The notes: generated by a model not told the origin, from the sequence alone. 64,000 nt of DNA from Mycobacterium paraseoulense (GCF_010731655.1 NZ_AP022619.1:3410001-3474000); one strand, 5' to 3'. Counted from the first letter of the stretch, positions 51,746-60,603 are shown. Translations and numbers: made by a program.

Positions 51746-51925
51746 CTATCCAGAGGTGCCCGGCTTGTCCTCCGCCGGGCGGCCGCCTCGCCACAGCTTC
51801 GCAAACCATTGGGCGACATCGCCGAGCCGGTTCCCCGCTCGTTGGGAAGCGTTGATCCTGCCGAGAGTCTGTTTTCCCTCCACGGCGTAGTCGTTGACCG
51901 TTTCGTCGCCTTCCTCAGCGCGCAT
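51746..51925 (-). CDS. small hypothetical protein coupled to the repeat microprotein
   Basis: 59 residues from ATG 51925. It is acidic at the N terminus ('RAEEGDETVNDYAVEGKQTL') and has one amphipathic, Trp-containing helix ('RLGDVAQWFAKLWRGGR') and a polar tail. There is no signal peptide. GGAGG precedes the ATG at normal spacing. The upstream microprotein stop is only 2 bp before this ATG, so the two are almost certainly co-translated. Function unknown. Confidence 0.6.
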   Translation of the reverse strand: MRAEEGDETVNDYAVEGKQTLGRINASQRAGNRLGDVAQWFAKLWRGGRPAEDKPGTSG

Positions 51926-51927
51926 CC

Positions 51928-52089
51928 TCAACCTCCAGTCCCTATCGAGCTGTTGTCCGACGGTTCGGACGGAGTCAACCGCTCCGGCGGCTCCGCCGGT
52001 GTGAGTCGTTCGGGTGTCTCGTTCGGCGTCAGCCGCTCGGGCGTCTCGGGCGGAGTGCCCCGCTGCGGCGGCTCGCTGGTGTCCATCAT
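51928..52089 (-). CDS. 53-residue microprotein made of nonapeptide repeats
   Basis: From ATG ATG at 52087-52089, preceded by GAAGGG. After MMDTS come four 9-residue units, EPPQRGTPP, ETPERLTPN, ETPERLTPA and EPPERLTPS, then EPSD and a short Ser/Gly tail. The DNA units differ at third bases (GAG/GAA, CGG/CGA, CTG/CTC/TTG) while the residues are kept, which favours selection on the protein. No signal or membrane segment. It ends TGA-GG-ATG into the next small gene. Confidence 0.55.
   Translation of the reverse strand: MMDTSEPPQRGTPPETPERLTPNETPERLTPAEPPERLTPSEPSDNSSIGTGG
51967..52074. repeat. four 27-bp degenerate tandem repeats
   Basis: 108 bp in four units of 27 bp that encode (E)(T/P)PERLTP-type nonapeptides on the minus strand. 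The units differ mostly at synonymous positions in that frame. Confidence 0.7.
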
Positions 52090-52171
52090 CTGGCCCTTCG
52101 ATCGGCTCAGGGTTGCCTACCCACCGACCCCGGGGAGCGAAACGCGGGCGGCGTTGAACGGCCGCCGCCGC

Positions 52172-53320
52172 TCAGGACACCGGTTCCTTACTGGCCCTGA
52201 TCGGCGTGCTGCTCGGCGGCAGCTTGAGCAGGTTGCCGCGCAGGCTGCCCCGCGCGGTGCGCGCGGCGACCAGCACCCAGGTGAACAGCAGCCCGGCGTA
52301 TGCGACGGCCGCGGCCACCCGGAACGCCGGCAGATGGGTATGGCCGGCGAGCTGGGAGGTGCCCGTGACGAAGGTTCCGACCGGGAAGGTCAGGCTCCAC
52401 CACGTCAGCGCGAACGGCATGCCGCGCCGCAGCGTGCGCACGGTCAGCGCGGTGGCCAGCGCGATCCACAACACGGCGAAACCCCACACCGGAACGCCGT
52501 ACAAGATCGCGAAGGCGTCCATGTCCTCGGCCAGCTCGGGGTCGACGGACATCCCCGCGCTCGACCCCAAAAGCCCTGCGGCGGTAATGGATTGGCCGAG
52601 CGGACCCAAGACGATCCACAGCGTCGGCACGCGCGCGGAACCCGACGTGCCATAGAGGGTCAACCGCGCCCAAATCATCGCGATGATGTTCAGGGAAGCC
52701 AGCAACGACAGTCCGAACATCGCGTAGCAGCCGAAGAGCATGGATTCGCGCCCGGTTCCCGCCGGCATGTGCGGCAGCAGCAGCGCACCGGTGGCCGCGC
52801 TCACCATGGGCGGAACCACTGGCATCAGCCAGCCACCGAAGGCCGCGTCGGGCTCGACGTTGTGCTGGGTGAACATCAAGAACGGAATGCTCACCGCGGT
52901 GAACAGACCGCCCAGCGTCCCCCCGGTCCACAGCACCCAATCCAGGTCGATCGCGATGCGCTCGCCGATCAGATCCCTGCCGACCAGCACCGCACCCCCA
53001 CCGACCGTCATCAACGCCATCGGCGCGGCGCCGTAGAAGTGCGCCATCTGCGGATTGCGCGCGTGCGTGCGTGCCACCGTGGGATGGCGCATCCAGTGCC
53101 CCCCGACCAGGACGATCAGCGCCGCGAGCAGGACGGCGGCGATCACCCATACCACCTGGGCGAATGCGCGCAGCCCCACCACGTGCACGGGCAGGGTGGC
53201 GCCGGCGATGGCCACGATCCCGGTGCCCATCACCGAGGCGAACCAGTTGGGCCCGATATTGCCCAGTACCTCGACCCGGGTCTGCGGCGACGGTGCGCCG
53301 TCCGGGTTTGCAGTGGCCAT
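52172..53320 (-). CDS. TDT-family transporter (TehA/SSU1/malate-permease-like)
   Basis: A 382-residue protein with about ten membrane helices. It opens with 'IGPNWFASVMGTGIVAIAGA', the standard TDT start with the GTG signature. 'NIIAMIWARLTLYGTSG' and 'WWSLTFPVGTFVTGT' are further family blocks. The TDT family covers SLAC1/TehA anion channels and sulfite or dicarboxylate exporters, and the substrate is not clear here. TAGGGT 9 nt before the ATG is the likely -10. It is divergent from the small membrane protein gene at 53382. Confidence 0.91.
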   Translation of the reverse strand: MATANPDGAPSPQTRVEVLGNIGPNWFASVMGTGIVAIAGATLPVHVVGLRAFAQVVWVIAAVLLAALIVLVGGHWMRHPTVARTHARNPQMAHFYGAAPMALMTVGGGAVLVGRDLIGERIAIDLDWVLWTGGTLGGLFTAVSIPFLMFTQHNVEPDAAFGGWLMPVVPPMVSAATGALLLPHMPAGTGRESMLFGCYAMFGLSLLASLNIIAMIWARLTLYGTSGSARVPTLWIVLGPLGQSITAAGLLGSSAGMSVDPELAEDMDAFAILYGVPVWGFAVLWIALATALTVRTLRRGMPFALTWWSLTFPVGTFVTGTSQLAGHTHLPAFRVAAAVAYAGLLFTWVLVAARTARGSLRGNLLKLPPSSTPIRASKEPVS

Positions 53321-53369
53321 AGCTGCAAAACCCTACTGCGCCGCGGCCGGATCGGGCGGCAATGCCGCT

Positions 53370-53375
53370 TACACT
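53370..53375 (+). promoter_or_regulatory. -10 hexamer TACACT, leaderless promoter
   Basis: TACACT, 6 nt (CCAACG), GTG 53382 of the small membrane protein gene. Confidence 0.55.
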
Positions 53376-53381
53376 CCAACG

Positions 53382-53657
53382 GTGATGCATCCGACGCCGA
53401 CGACGAGGCGGGCATTCAGCAGGGTTCCGCTCATGATCGGGATCGTCGTGGCGGTGGCGCTGGCCGTTCTCGCCATACCCGTCAAGCAACGCTGCGGGGC
53501 GCCGGGCTTGTCGTGCGCGACGGCCGTGGACCGACAGGGCAACGTTCACTACTACTACGAGGTCGAGCCGCTCGGTGTCTACCTCGCCGAAGTAATCACC
53601 GGCTCGAACATCACCGTGTTCTACGAGTCGGGCGAAGACCTCGTCAAAGCCCGATAG
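53382..53657 (+). CDS. small single-pass membrane protein, hypothetical
   Basis: 91 residues from GTG 53382. A basic N terminus is followed by one membrane helix ('VPLMIGIVVAVALAVLAIPV'). The rest is an extracytoplasmic domain with two Cys ('QRCGAPGLSCATAV') and a Tyr-rich strand pair ('GNVHYYYEVEPLGVYLAEVI'). The start was chosen because TACACT lies 6 nt before it. It sits between a transporter and a P-type ATPase gene. Function unknown. Confidence 0.75.
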   Translation: MMHPTPTTRRAFSRVPLMIGIVVAVALAVLAIPVKQRCGAPGLSCATAVDRQGNVHYYYEVEPLGVYLAEVITGSNITVFYESGEDLVKAR

Positions 53658-53674
53658 CGCCATAAGACCCGAAG

Positions 53675-56113
53675 TTACTGCGGCACAGTAGGTCTGCCGT
53701 ACCAAGCCGGAGCCGTCCGGCGATCGAGCCAATGGTTGACCGCAAGCTTGACACGATCCTCAACGAGGAACCAGAACAGGGCATAAGCCCACACCACTGC
53801 GGCCCAGCCCCAACCCAACGGCGTCATCAGCAGCCCATAGACGGCGATGATGGTCGCGATCGCTTGTGTCCCAATCACCGCGGCCAACAGGATGCCGGCC
53901 GGGCGCGGCCGCGACCAAAACGGTCCGTGCGTCCGGGTGACGAAGACGGTCAGATGCCCGGATACCGATAACTTGAGGTAGATCAGCGTGCGGATCACCG
54001 CGTGAGGCATGGCAAAAAGCTCGTCGGCGACCACGAACATCAAAAAGGTCTCGGCGACCCCCAGCACGCCCAACGTGGTGGCGATGGTCAGCACACTTCG
54101 CATGTCCCACGCCGCCGGCTTGGCCGACCCACGAACATGGTCGTAAGCGATGGCCAGGATCGCGCCGTCGTTGAGCAGCGCCAGCATCACGATCATCACC
54201 GCCGTCACCGGGAAGAAGTTCAAGGCCACGATCGACAGGCTGATCAACAGCAGCACGCGAATGGTTTCGGTGATGCGGTAGGTGGCGTAGCTGGTCATCC
54301 TGGCGAAGATTTCCCGGGCCTGCCGGATCGCGGCCACGATCACCGACAGCCCCGAGGCCATCAGGACCACGTCGGCTGCGGCGCGGGCGGCGTCGGTGGC
54401 TCCGGCGACCGCGATGCCGGCATCGGCCTGTTTGAGCGCCGGGGCATCGTTGACGCCGTCACCGGTCATGCCCACGATGTGGCCCCTCGCCTGCAACATG
54501 CGCACGATGCGGTATTTGTGTTCGGGAAACACCTGCGCGAACCCGTCGGTGGCTTCGACGCGGGCTCCCAATTCAGCGTCGTCGGTCGCGGCGTCCAGGA
54601 TGGCTGCGTCGAAGATGTTGTCTCCCAGACCGACCCGGTGCGCGATTTCGCGTCCGATGGCGACCTGATCGCCCGTGACCATCTTGACCTCCACGCCGAG
54701 AGCCCGGGCCGCGGCGATGGTGGCGGCGGAGTCCTCGCGGGGCGGGTCGGCCAGTCCCAACACGCCGACGAGCCGCCATGCCCCCTCACCCTCGGTTCGG
54801 GCGACGCCGAGTGAACGGAAACCATGTCCGGCGAATCCATCGACAACCGCGGCGATCTGATCCGTGGCGCCGACGTCGCCACAAAGGGCGGCAATCACCT
54901 GCGGCGCGCCTTTGGTGACCCGGAATCGGCGCCCATCAGCGTCGCGCACGAGCGCCTCGGCGCGTTTGCTGACCGGATCGAACGGGATGAACCGTTCGAT
55001 GCTCGCCTCGGGCAACTCGGGGGCGGCGCCAAGCACCGCGAGGTCGATGGGGTCGTTGTCCTCCTCGCGCGAGGCCAGGGCGGCGACCAAGAGCAAATCG
55101 TGATCCCCGACGTCCGGGGCCGTCCACGTTGCGGCCAGCGCGAGACGATTCTGGGTCAGCGTGCCGGTCTTGTCTGAACACAACAAATCCATCCCGCCGA
55201 GTTCTTCGACGGCGGGCAAGTGGCTGACCACGGCCTGCTGATGTGCCAGCTTGCGCGCGCCGACGGCCATCGTCACCGACAACACCGCGGGCAGTGCGAC
55301 CGGGACCGACGCGATCGTGACGACCAGCGCAAATTCCAGGGTCTGCAACACCGCATTGCCGCGCACCAGCGACACCACCACCGTCAGCGTCACAAGCGCC
55401 GCCGCGAGCAGGATCAAGGCATTTCCGATCCGCAGCACCGCGCGCTGGAAATGGCTGACCGCGCCGGCGGTCTCCACCAGTGCCGCGGTGCGTCCGAAAT
55501 ACGACGACGCCCCCGTCGCGAATACCAGCGCGTTGGCCTCGCCGCGCACCAATACAGATCCCGAATAGAGCACCTCGCCGCGGCCTCGGGAGACCGCGAG
55601 CGATTCGCCCGTCATCGCCGACTGATCGACTTCGAGCGTCACGTCGTCCAGTACGCGTAAATCGGCGGGCACGACGTCGCCCAGCCGGATCCGCACCACG
55701 TCGCCAGGCACCAGGTCGCGAGTCGCCACGGTCGCCCACGTGCCGTCACGCAACACCCGCGTCGAGGACACCAAGCGCTGCTTGAGCGCGGCGATCGCGC
55801 TGGCAGCCTGACGCTCCTCGGTGAAGGCCACCAGGCCGTTCATCAGCAACAGGACACCGATGATGACGCTGTCCGTCCAGTGCCGGGCCGCGATCGACAG
55901 CACCAGGGCGGCCTCGATCATCCACGGGATCGGCGCCCAGAAGTACCCCAGAAAGGTCAGCAAGGGATTTCGTCGCCGCTCGGCGATCTCATTGAGGCCG
56001 TGGCGCTGCAGCCGCGAGCGCGCCTCGGCCGACGTCAACCCCTGCGCCGTGGTATCGAGCTCGGTCAACAACTGCTGGAGCGGCGTCGACGCCATCTGAT
56101 CGCTGGTCCGCAC
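53675..56113 (-). CDS. P-type ATPase, P3A proton-pump-like
   Basis: 812 residues from GTG 56113, which follows GGAGG; a TTG 12 codons upstream is the alternative. The phosphorylation site is 'LLCSDKTGTLTQN', the actuator loop is 'AMTGES', the N domain has 'RVTKGAPQVIAAL', and the hinge is 'MTGDGVNDAPALKQADAGIA'. The short length, 'PIPWMIEAALVLSIAARHW' in the first membrane segments and 'ASVPVALPAVLSVTMAVG' as the core helix fit the plasma-membrane H+-ATPase (P3A) type of plants and some prokaryotes, not the copper or calcium types. It should use ATP to move protons; the ion is inferred. Confidence 0.9.
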   Translation of the reverse strand: MRTSDQMASTPLQQLLTELDTTAQGLTSAEARSRLQRHGLNEIAERRRNPLLTFLGYFWAPIPWMIEAALVLSIAARHWTDSVIIGVLLLMNGLVAFTEERQAASAIAALKQRLVSSTRVLRDGTWATVATRDLVPGDVVRIRLGDVVPADLRVLDDVTLEVDQSAMTGESLAVSRGRGEVLYSGSVLVRGEANALVFATGASSYFGRTAALVETAGAVSHFQRAVLRIGNALILLAAALVTLTVVVSLVRGNAVLQTLEFALVVTIASVPVALPAVLSVTMAVGARKLAHQQAVVSHLPAVEELGGMDLLCSDKTGTLTQNRLALAATWTAPDVGDHDLLLVAALASREEDNDPIDLAVLGAAPELPEASIERFIPFDPVSKRAEALVRDADGRRFRVTKGAPQVIAALCGDVGATDQIAAVVDGFAGHGFRSLGVARTEGEGAWRLVGVLGLADPPREDSAATIAAARALGVEVKMVTGDQVAIGREIAHRVGLGDNIFDAAILDAATDDAELGARVEATDGFAQVFPEHKYRIVRMLQARGHIVGMTGDGVNDAPALKQADAGIAVAGATDAARAAADVVLMASGLSVIVAAIRQAREIFARMTSYATYRITETIRVLLLISLSIVALNFFPVTAVMIVMLALLNDGAILAIAYDHVRGSAKPAAWDMRSVLTIATTLGVLGVAETFLMFVVADELFAMPHAVIRTLIYLKLSVSGHLTVFVTRTHGPFWSRPRPAGILLAAVIGTQAIATIIAVYGLLMTPLGWGWAAVVWAYALFWFLVEDRVKLAVNHWLDRRTAPAWYGRPTVPQ

Positions 56114-56413
56114 AGCTACCCTCCGATAAGTCCCACCCGCCCCCGGCAAACGACGGCGGCCGCCGGGCGTTGAAGCTTTGTGCCTACTGTTCCAAGGGCC
56201 CCGCGCAGCGCCCAGGGCCAGAAGTCCCTCCGTCCCGGGCCAGATGGACGGCGTCCAGCGTTCCCCGCCAAACGCGCAGGTAGAAGCCGCGAAAATCGCT
56301 TCGATTGGGGGCTTCGCAGCAAGCTAACGCATACTTGACACCATGCTCGAAGCGACATCGCCGCAAACCGCTGCCGCGGTGCCTGGTGATGCGCTGGGTA
56401 CGGGCCGAGCGTT
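56114..56413. other. divergent intergenic region between the P-type ATPase and cpsA
   Basis: 300 bp that must hold both promoters. No clear TANNNT box at leaderless spacing, no palindrome and no small gene with a ribosome site was found. AT content rises near 56310-56345. Confidence 0.4.
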
Positions 56414-57973
56414 GTGATGGCCCGCTCGGGCGGTGCGCATCACCGCCATCGAGCCGTTCGTCAACCCTCACGATTCCGCAAAGGGTTGACGCGCACCCTC
56501 GGCGCGCTGGTCTCCGTGGCGGCAGTCGGCCTGACCGGAGCGGGGTATTACGTGGCCCACGGCGCGCTGGGCGGCATCACCGTCTCGAACGCCCTGCAGC
56601 CAGACGACCCGCGATCCAGCGGCGACAACATGAACATCCTGCTGATCGGGCTGGACTCCCGCAAAGACCAGGATGGCAACGACCTGCCCTCGTCCATTCT
56701 CAAGCACCTGCACGCGGGCGATTCCGACGACGGCGGCTACAACACCAACACCCTGATCCTGGTGCACGTCGGGGCGGACGACAAAGTCGTCGCCTTCTCG
56801 ATCCCGCGCGACGATTGGGTGGCCTTCAACGGGGTGCCGGGCTACAACCACATCAAGATCAAGGAAGCGTACGGCCTGACCAAGCAGTATGTCGCCAACA
56901 AACTCGCCAATCAGGGCACCAGCAGTCAGAAGGAACTCGAGACCAAGGGCCGCGAGGCCGGCCGCGCGGCGACGCTGCGCGCGGTGCGCAGTCTGACCGG
57001 CGTTCCGATCGACTATTTCGCGGAGGTCAATCTGGCCGGGTTCTACGACCTGGCCCAGACCCTCGGTGGGGTGGAGGTCTGCCTCAACCATCCCGTCTAC
57101 GACTCCTATTCCGGTGCCGACTTCCCGGCCGGGCGGCAGACCTTGGACGCCTCCCAGGCGCTGTCTTTCGTCCGGCAGCGCCATGGCCTGGAAAACGGGG
57201 ACCTCGACCGCACCCACCGCCAGCAGGCGTTCATTTCGTCGGTCATGCAGGAGTTGCAGGCCGCGGGCACCTTCACCAACCTGGACAAGCTCAAGAGCCT
57301 GATGGCGGTGGCGCGTAAGGACGTGGTGCTGTCGTCCGGTTGGGACGAGGAGATGATCCAGCGACTCGGTTCGCTGGCCTCCGGCGGCCATGTCGAGTTC
57401 CGGACGCTGCCGGTGGTGCGCTACGACAACATCGACGGCCAGGACGTCAACATCATCGACCCGGCGGCGATCAAGGCGGAGGTGGCCGCCGCGATCGGCG
57501 CCTCGCCGACGACCACGACGCCCGCCACCACCGCTGCCAAACCGAGTCCGTCGACCGTGGTGGACGTGGTCAACGCCGGCAGCATGAGTGGACTCGCGAC
57601 CGAGGTGTCCCGCGCCCTGCAGAACCACGGCTACACGACGGGCCAGACCCGGGACCGCAAATCGGGTGAACCGACGGCGAGCACGGTCGCATACGGTGCC
57701 GGCGCGGAGACGGACGCGGCGAACGTGGCCAAACTGCTCGGCCTCGATGCGCCCAGTCAGCCCGATCCCAGCGTGCAGCCCGGTCACATCAGGGTGACCG
57801 TGGACACCAATTTCTCGGTGTCGATGGTTGACGACGGCACGACGGACGAAGCGGCGACCACCACAACGTCCAGCAAGGCCAAGACGTACTACTACAACGG
57901 CACCACCACGACCTATCCGACGCCCGACCAGGGGAAGCCGATCGACGGCGGCGGGGTCCCCTGCGTTAACTAG
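56414..57973 (+). CDS. cpsA: LytR-CpsA-Psr ligase family protein CpsA (Rv3484-like)
   Basis: 519 residues. A short basic cytoplasmic end and one membrane helix ('TLGALVSVAAVGLTGAGYYV') precede the LCP domain, about 72-290. Key LCP residues are seen in 'NILLIGLDSRKD', 'NTNTLILVHV', 'VVAFSIPRDDWV' and 'FVRQRHGLENGDLDRTHRQQ'. A Thr-rich linker leads to a LytR_C domain (about 377-470). A Thr/Tyr tail ends in 'DGGGVPCVN'. LCP proteins attach glycopolymers such as arabinogalactan to peptidoglycan. The length and position before an SDR near otsA match M. tuberculosis CpsA. GTG 56414 or ATG 56417. Confidence 0.92.
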   Translation: MMARSGGAHHRHRAVRQPSRFRKGLTRTLGALVSVAAVGLTGAGYYVAHGALGGITVSNALQPDDPRSSGDNMNILLIGLDSRKDQDGNDLPSSILKHLHAGDSDDGGYNTNTLILVHVGADDKVVAFSIPRDDWVAFNGVPGYNHIKIKEAYGLTKQYVANKLANQGTSSQKELETKGREAGRAATLRAVRSLTGVPIDYFAEVNLAGFYDLAQTLGGVEVCLNHPVYDSYSGADFPAGRQTLDASQALSFVRQRHGLENGDLDRTHRQQAFISSVMQELQAAGTFTNLDKLKSLMAVARKDVVLSSGWDEEMIQRLGSLASGGHVEFRTLPVVRYDNIDGQDVNIIDPAAIKAEVAAAIGASPTTTTPATTAAKPSPSTVVDVVNAGSMSGLATEVSRALQNHGYTTGQTRDRKSGEPTASTVAYGAGAETDAANVAKLLGLDAPSQPDPSVQPGHIRVTVDTNFSVSMVDDGTTDEAATTTTSSKAKTYYYNGTTTTYPTPDQGKPIDGGGVPCVN

Positions 57974-58006
57974 CCGGCGGCGATCACAAGCGCGGCGAAG
58001 CCGGGC

Positions 58007-58021
58007 GCGGCGGGTCGCCGC
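58007..58021. terminator. candidate bidirectional hairpin between cpsA and the SDR gene
   Basis: GCGGCG-GGT-CGCCGC has a 6-bp perfect stem in the 55-bp gap between two convergent genes. There is no U tract on either side. Confidence 0.45.
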
Positions 58022-58028
58022 CATCGAA

Positions 58029-58820
58029 TCAGGCGTGCGTTCCGCCGTCGATGCGGATTTCGGTTCCGGTGATGAACGCGCCGTCCTCGGAGACCAGCAT
58101 GGCGATCACCCCGGCCACCACGGACGGGTCGGCCATCCCGGTCCCGCTGGACTCGACCGTGGTCGGCAGAATCGGCATCAACCTCGAAAACAGTGCCCAG
58201 TCAGCGTCCTTCGGGATGTACCCGCCGGTCGCGTCGGTGATCCCGGACTTGATGCTGCCCGGGGCCACGCACACCGCGCGCAGGCCGTCGCGCGCGTATT
58301 CGAGCGCCAGCGAATGGGTGAAGGCCTGGATGCCGCCCTTGCTCGCGGCGTAGGCCGCCATGTAGGGGTGCGCGAATGAGGCGGACGTGGAGCTGAAGTT
58401 GACGATCGCGCTGCGGGAATTGGCCAACAGCGCCGGAAGGGCTTCCCGCACAACGAGAAACGTGCCGGTCAGGTTGACGCCGACGATCTGGTTCCACAAC
58501 TCCAGGGTGGTCTGATGGGTGTGCGCGGCGCGCAGGATGCCGGCGGCGTTGACCAACGAGTCCAGGCCGCCGAGCGTTTCGACGGCCCGGCACACGCCGT
58601 CGATCACCGAAGCCTCGTTGCCCACGTCCATCGGCATGGTGGTGATACGGCCGGCGGTCCCGGCCTCATCCGCGCGGGCCCGTGTGGCGTCCAGGCCGCC
58701 GGCCGCGACGTCGGAGGCCACCACGGTGGCCCCCTCGTCGAGGAGTCGCAGCGCGGTCGCCTGCCCGATGCCCGACGCGGCGCCGGTCACCAGGATCCGC
58801 TTGCCCTCGAGTCGCTTCAT
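58029..58820 (-). CDS. short-chain dehydrogenase/reductase (Rv3485c-like)
   Basis: A 263-residue classical SDR: 'ILVTGAASGIGQATALRLLD' as cofactor site, 'VNAAGI' as structural motif, Ser in 'NFSSTSASF', and YxxxK in 'MAAYAASKGGIQAF'. The C terminus 'GTEIRIDGGTHA' closes the fold. GGGAGCAG precedes the ATG. It is divergent from the beta-hydroxyacid dehydrogenase gene and convergent with cpsA, as in M. tuberculosis. The substrate is unknown. Confidence 0.93.
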   Translation of the reverse strand: MKRLEGKRILVTGAASGIGQATALRLLDEGATVVASDVAAGGLDATRARADEAGTAGRITTMPMDVGNEASVIDGVCRAVETLGGLDSLVNAAGILRAAHTHQTTLELWNQIVGVNLTGTFLVVREALPALLANSRSAIVNFSSTSASFAHPYMAAYAASKGGIQAFTHSLALEYARDGLRAVCVAPGSIKSGITDATGGYIPKDADWALFSRLMPILPTTVESSGTGMADPSVVAGVIAMLVSEDGAFITGTEIRIDGGTHA

Positions 58821-58896
58821 CGCTGCTCCCTGCTCGTCGCGTCACTAGGCGCTCATCATCGCAAAGGACGGCGCCCTGACAAGGCAGAGTGGATGC

Positions 58897-59790
58897 ATGG
58901 ACATCGGATTTATCGGCTTGGGCAACATGGGCCAGGGCATGGCCGCCAACCTCGTGAAGGCGGGCCACCGCGTGACCGTCTACAACCGCTCCCCCGAGAA
59001 GGCCGAGGGCCTCGTCGAGCTGGGCGCCACCGCCGCGTCGAACGTCGCCGGGGCCTGCACGGGTGACGTGGTGTTCACCATGCTGGCCGACGACCAAGCG
59101 GTCGAGGCCGTCACGTTCGGCGAGCACGGGATCGTGGCGGCGCTGGCACCGGGCGCCACGCATGTCTCGTCGAGCACCATCAGCGTCGCCCTGTCCGAAC
59201 GCCTGGCGGCCGCGCACGCCGAAGCCGGTCAGCGCTACGCGGCGGCGCCGGTGTTCGGCAGGCCCGAAGCCGCGGCGGCCGCAAAGCTTTTCGTCATCGC
59301 GGCGGGCGAGGCCCAGGTCCTGCAGCCGCTGGCGCCGCTGTTCGACGTGATCGGGCAACGGACCTTCGTGGTCTCCGAGCAGCCGCACACCGCCAACCTG
59401 GTGAAGCTGAGCGGCAACTTCCTGATCGCCTCCGTGATCGAGAGCGTCGGTGAGGCCGTCGCGCTGGTCGCCAAGGCCGGGGTCGACCGGCAGCAGTATG
59501 TCGACATCCTCACGTCGACGTTGTTCGCGGCGCCGGTATACCAGACCTACGGCGGGTTGATCGCGCGCCGGGAATTCGAGCCGGCCGGGTTCGCCGCCCG
59601 GCTGGGCATGAAAGACGTTCGCCTGGCGCTTGCCGCCGCCGAGCAGTTGGAGGTGCCCCTGCCGGTGGCGAGCCTGCTGCGCGACCGCTTCCTCACCCTG
59701 GTGGCCGCCGGCGGTGGGCATCTGGACTGGTCGGCGCTGTCCGCGCTGACCGATCGCGACGCCGGGCTGGCGTCAGACGACTCCGCGTAG
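58897..59790 (+). CDS. NAD(P)-dependent beta-hydroxyacid dehydrogenase
   Basis: A 297-residue HIBDH-family oxidoreductase. The cofactor motif is 'MDIGFIGLGNMGQGMAANLV', and 'VYNRSPEK' suggests NADP preference through the Arg. The substrate loop region 'YAAAPVFGRPEAAAAAKLF' replaces the usual DAPVSGG, and the catalytic Lys is in 'NLVKLSGNFLIAS'. The changed loop points to a non-standard substrate, as in imine-reductase-like or GLYR members. The end overlaps the convergent SDR gene by 18 bp. Confidence 0.92.
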   Translation: MDIGFIGLGNMGQGMAANLVKAGHRVTVYNRSPEKAEGLVELGATAASNVAGACTGDVVFTMLADDQAVEAVTFGEHGIVAALAPGATHVSSSTISVALSERLAAAHAEAGQRYAAAPVFGRPEAAAAAKLFVIAAGEAQVLQPLAPLFDVIGQRTFVVSEQPHTANLVKLSGNFLIASVIESVGEAVALVAKAGVDRQQYVDILTSTLFAAPVYQTYGGLIARREFEPAGFAARLGMKDVRLALAAAEQLEVPLPVASLLRDRFLTLVAAGGGHLDWSALSALTDRDAGLASDDSA

Positions 59791-60603
59791 CCCGTCGGCG
59801 CCGAACGCGGGTTCCAGCATCGCGGAGTAGTCCGGGCCGCGCCTGAGCATGAGCCCACCGTCGACGTTGATGACCTGCCCGGTGATGTAGCAGGCGGCGT
59901 CGCTGAGCAGAAACATCGCCAGATTGGCGACGTCCTCGACCTCGCCGGGGCGGGGCAGCGGGGTGCACTGGCGGTAGTCGTCGGCGACCTCGGGCACGGC
60001 AAACACCGGTGCGACCAGATCGGTCCGGATCAGGCCCGGCCGGATGCTGTTGACCCGCACCCAGGACGGGCCGAGTTCGTCGGCGGCCAACTGCATCATG
60101 TGGTCGACGGCCGACTTGCTGACGCCATAGGCGCCGAACCACCGGTGGGTGTTGCTGGCCGCGATCGACGAGATACCCACGAACGAACCGCCGCCGCCCC
60201 GGACCAGCTCGCGCGCGACGTGCTTGAGCACGTACATGGTGCCGTTGACGTTCAGGTCGACGGTGCGCCGCCAGCCTTCCGAGTCCATCTGGGTGATCGG
60301 CCCGATGGTCTCGGAGCCACCCGCGCAGTGCACCGCCCCGTGGAGTTGACCGTGCCAGGCCGTCGCGGCGTCGACCGCGCGGGCGGCCTCCTCCTCGTTG
60401 GTGACATCGGTCGGCTCGTAGCGAATGGCGCCGCCACCGTCGAGCGCCTCGATCTCGCTGACGGCCCCCGCCAGCCGGTCGGCGTTGCGGCCGACGATCA
60501 TGACCGAGGCGCCGGAGGCGACGAGCCCGGCGGCCACGCCCTTGCCGATTCCGCTGCCACCGCCGGTGACCAGATACGTCCGGTCTTCGAAAGAAAGCTG
60601 CAC
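59773..60603 (-). CDS. short-chain dehydrogenase/reductase
   Basis: 276 residues from GTG 60603 ('MQLSFEDRTYLVTGGGSGIG'), with GAGAGGG upstream; an ATG 17 codons earlier gives a non-conserved extension. YxxxK is in 'FGAYGVSKSAVDHMMQLA' and the structural motif is 'HCAGGSE'. The 'AACYITGQVINVDGGLMLRR' end is typical of dienoyl-CoA or trans-2-enoyl-CoA reductase-like SDRs. It lies 104 bp after the enoyl-CoA hydratase gene on the same strand, so a fatty-acid-related step is plausible. Confidence 0.92.
   Translation of the reverse strand: MQLSFEDRTYLVTGGGSGIGKGVAAGLVASGASVMIVGRNADRLAGAVSEIEALDGGGAIRYEPTDVTNEEEAARAVDAATAWHGQLHGAVHCAGGSETIGPITQMDSEGWRRTVDLNVNGTMYVLKHVARELVRGGGGSFVGISSIAASNTHRWFGAYGVSKSAVDHMMQLAADELGPSWVRVNSIRPGLIRTDLVAPVFAVPEVADDYRQCTPLPRPGEVEDVANLAMFLLSDAACYITGQVINVDGGLMLRRGPDYSAMLEPAFGADGLRGVV

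Noticed and set aside
51809..53665. 618-codon plus-strand frame through the microproteins and TDT transporter
   Set aside because: Gln/His/Arg-rich antisense shadow; the TDT transporter on the minus strand has clear membrane helices and family motifs.
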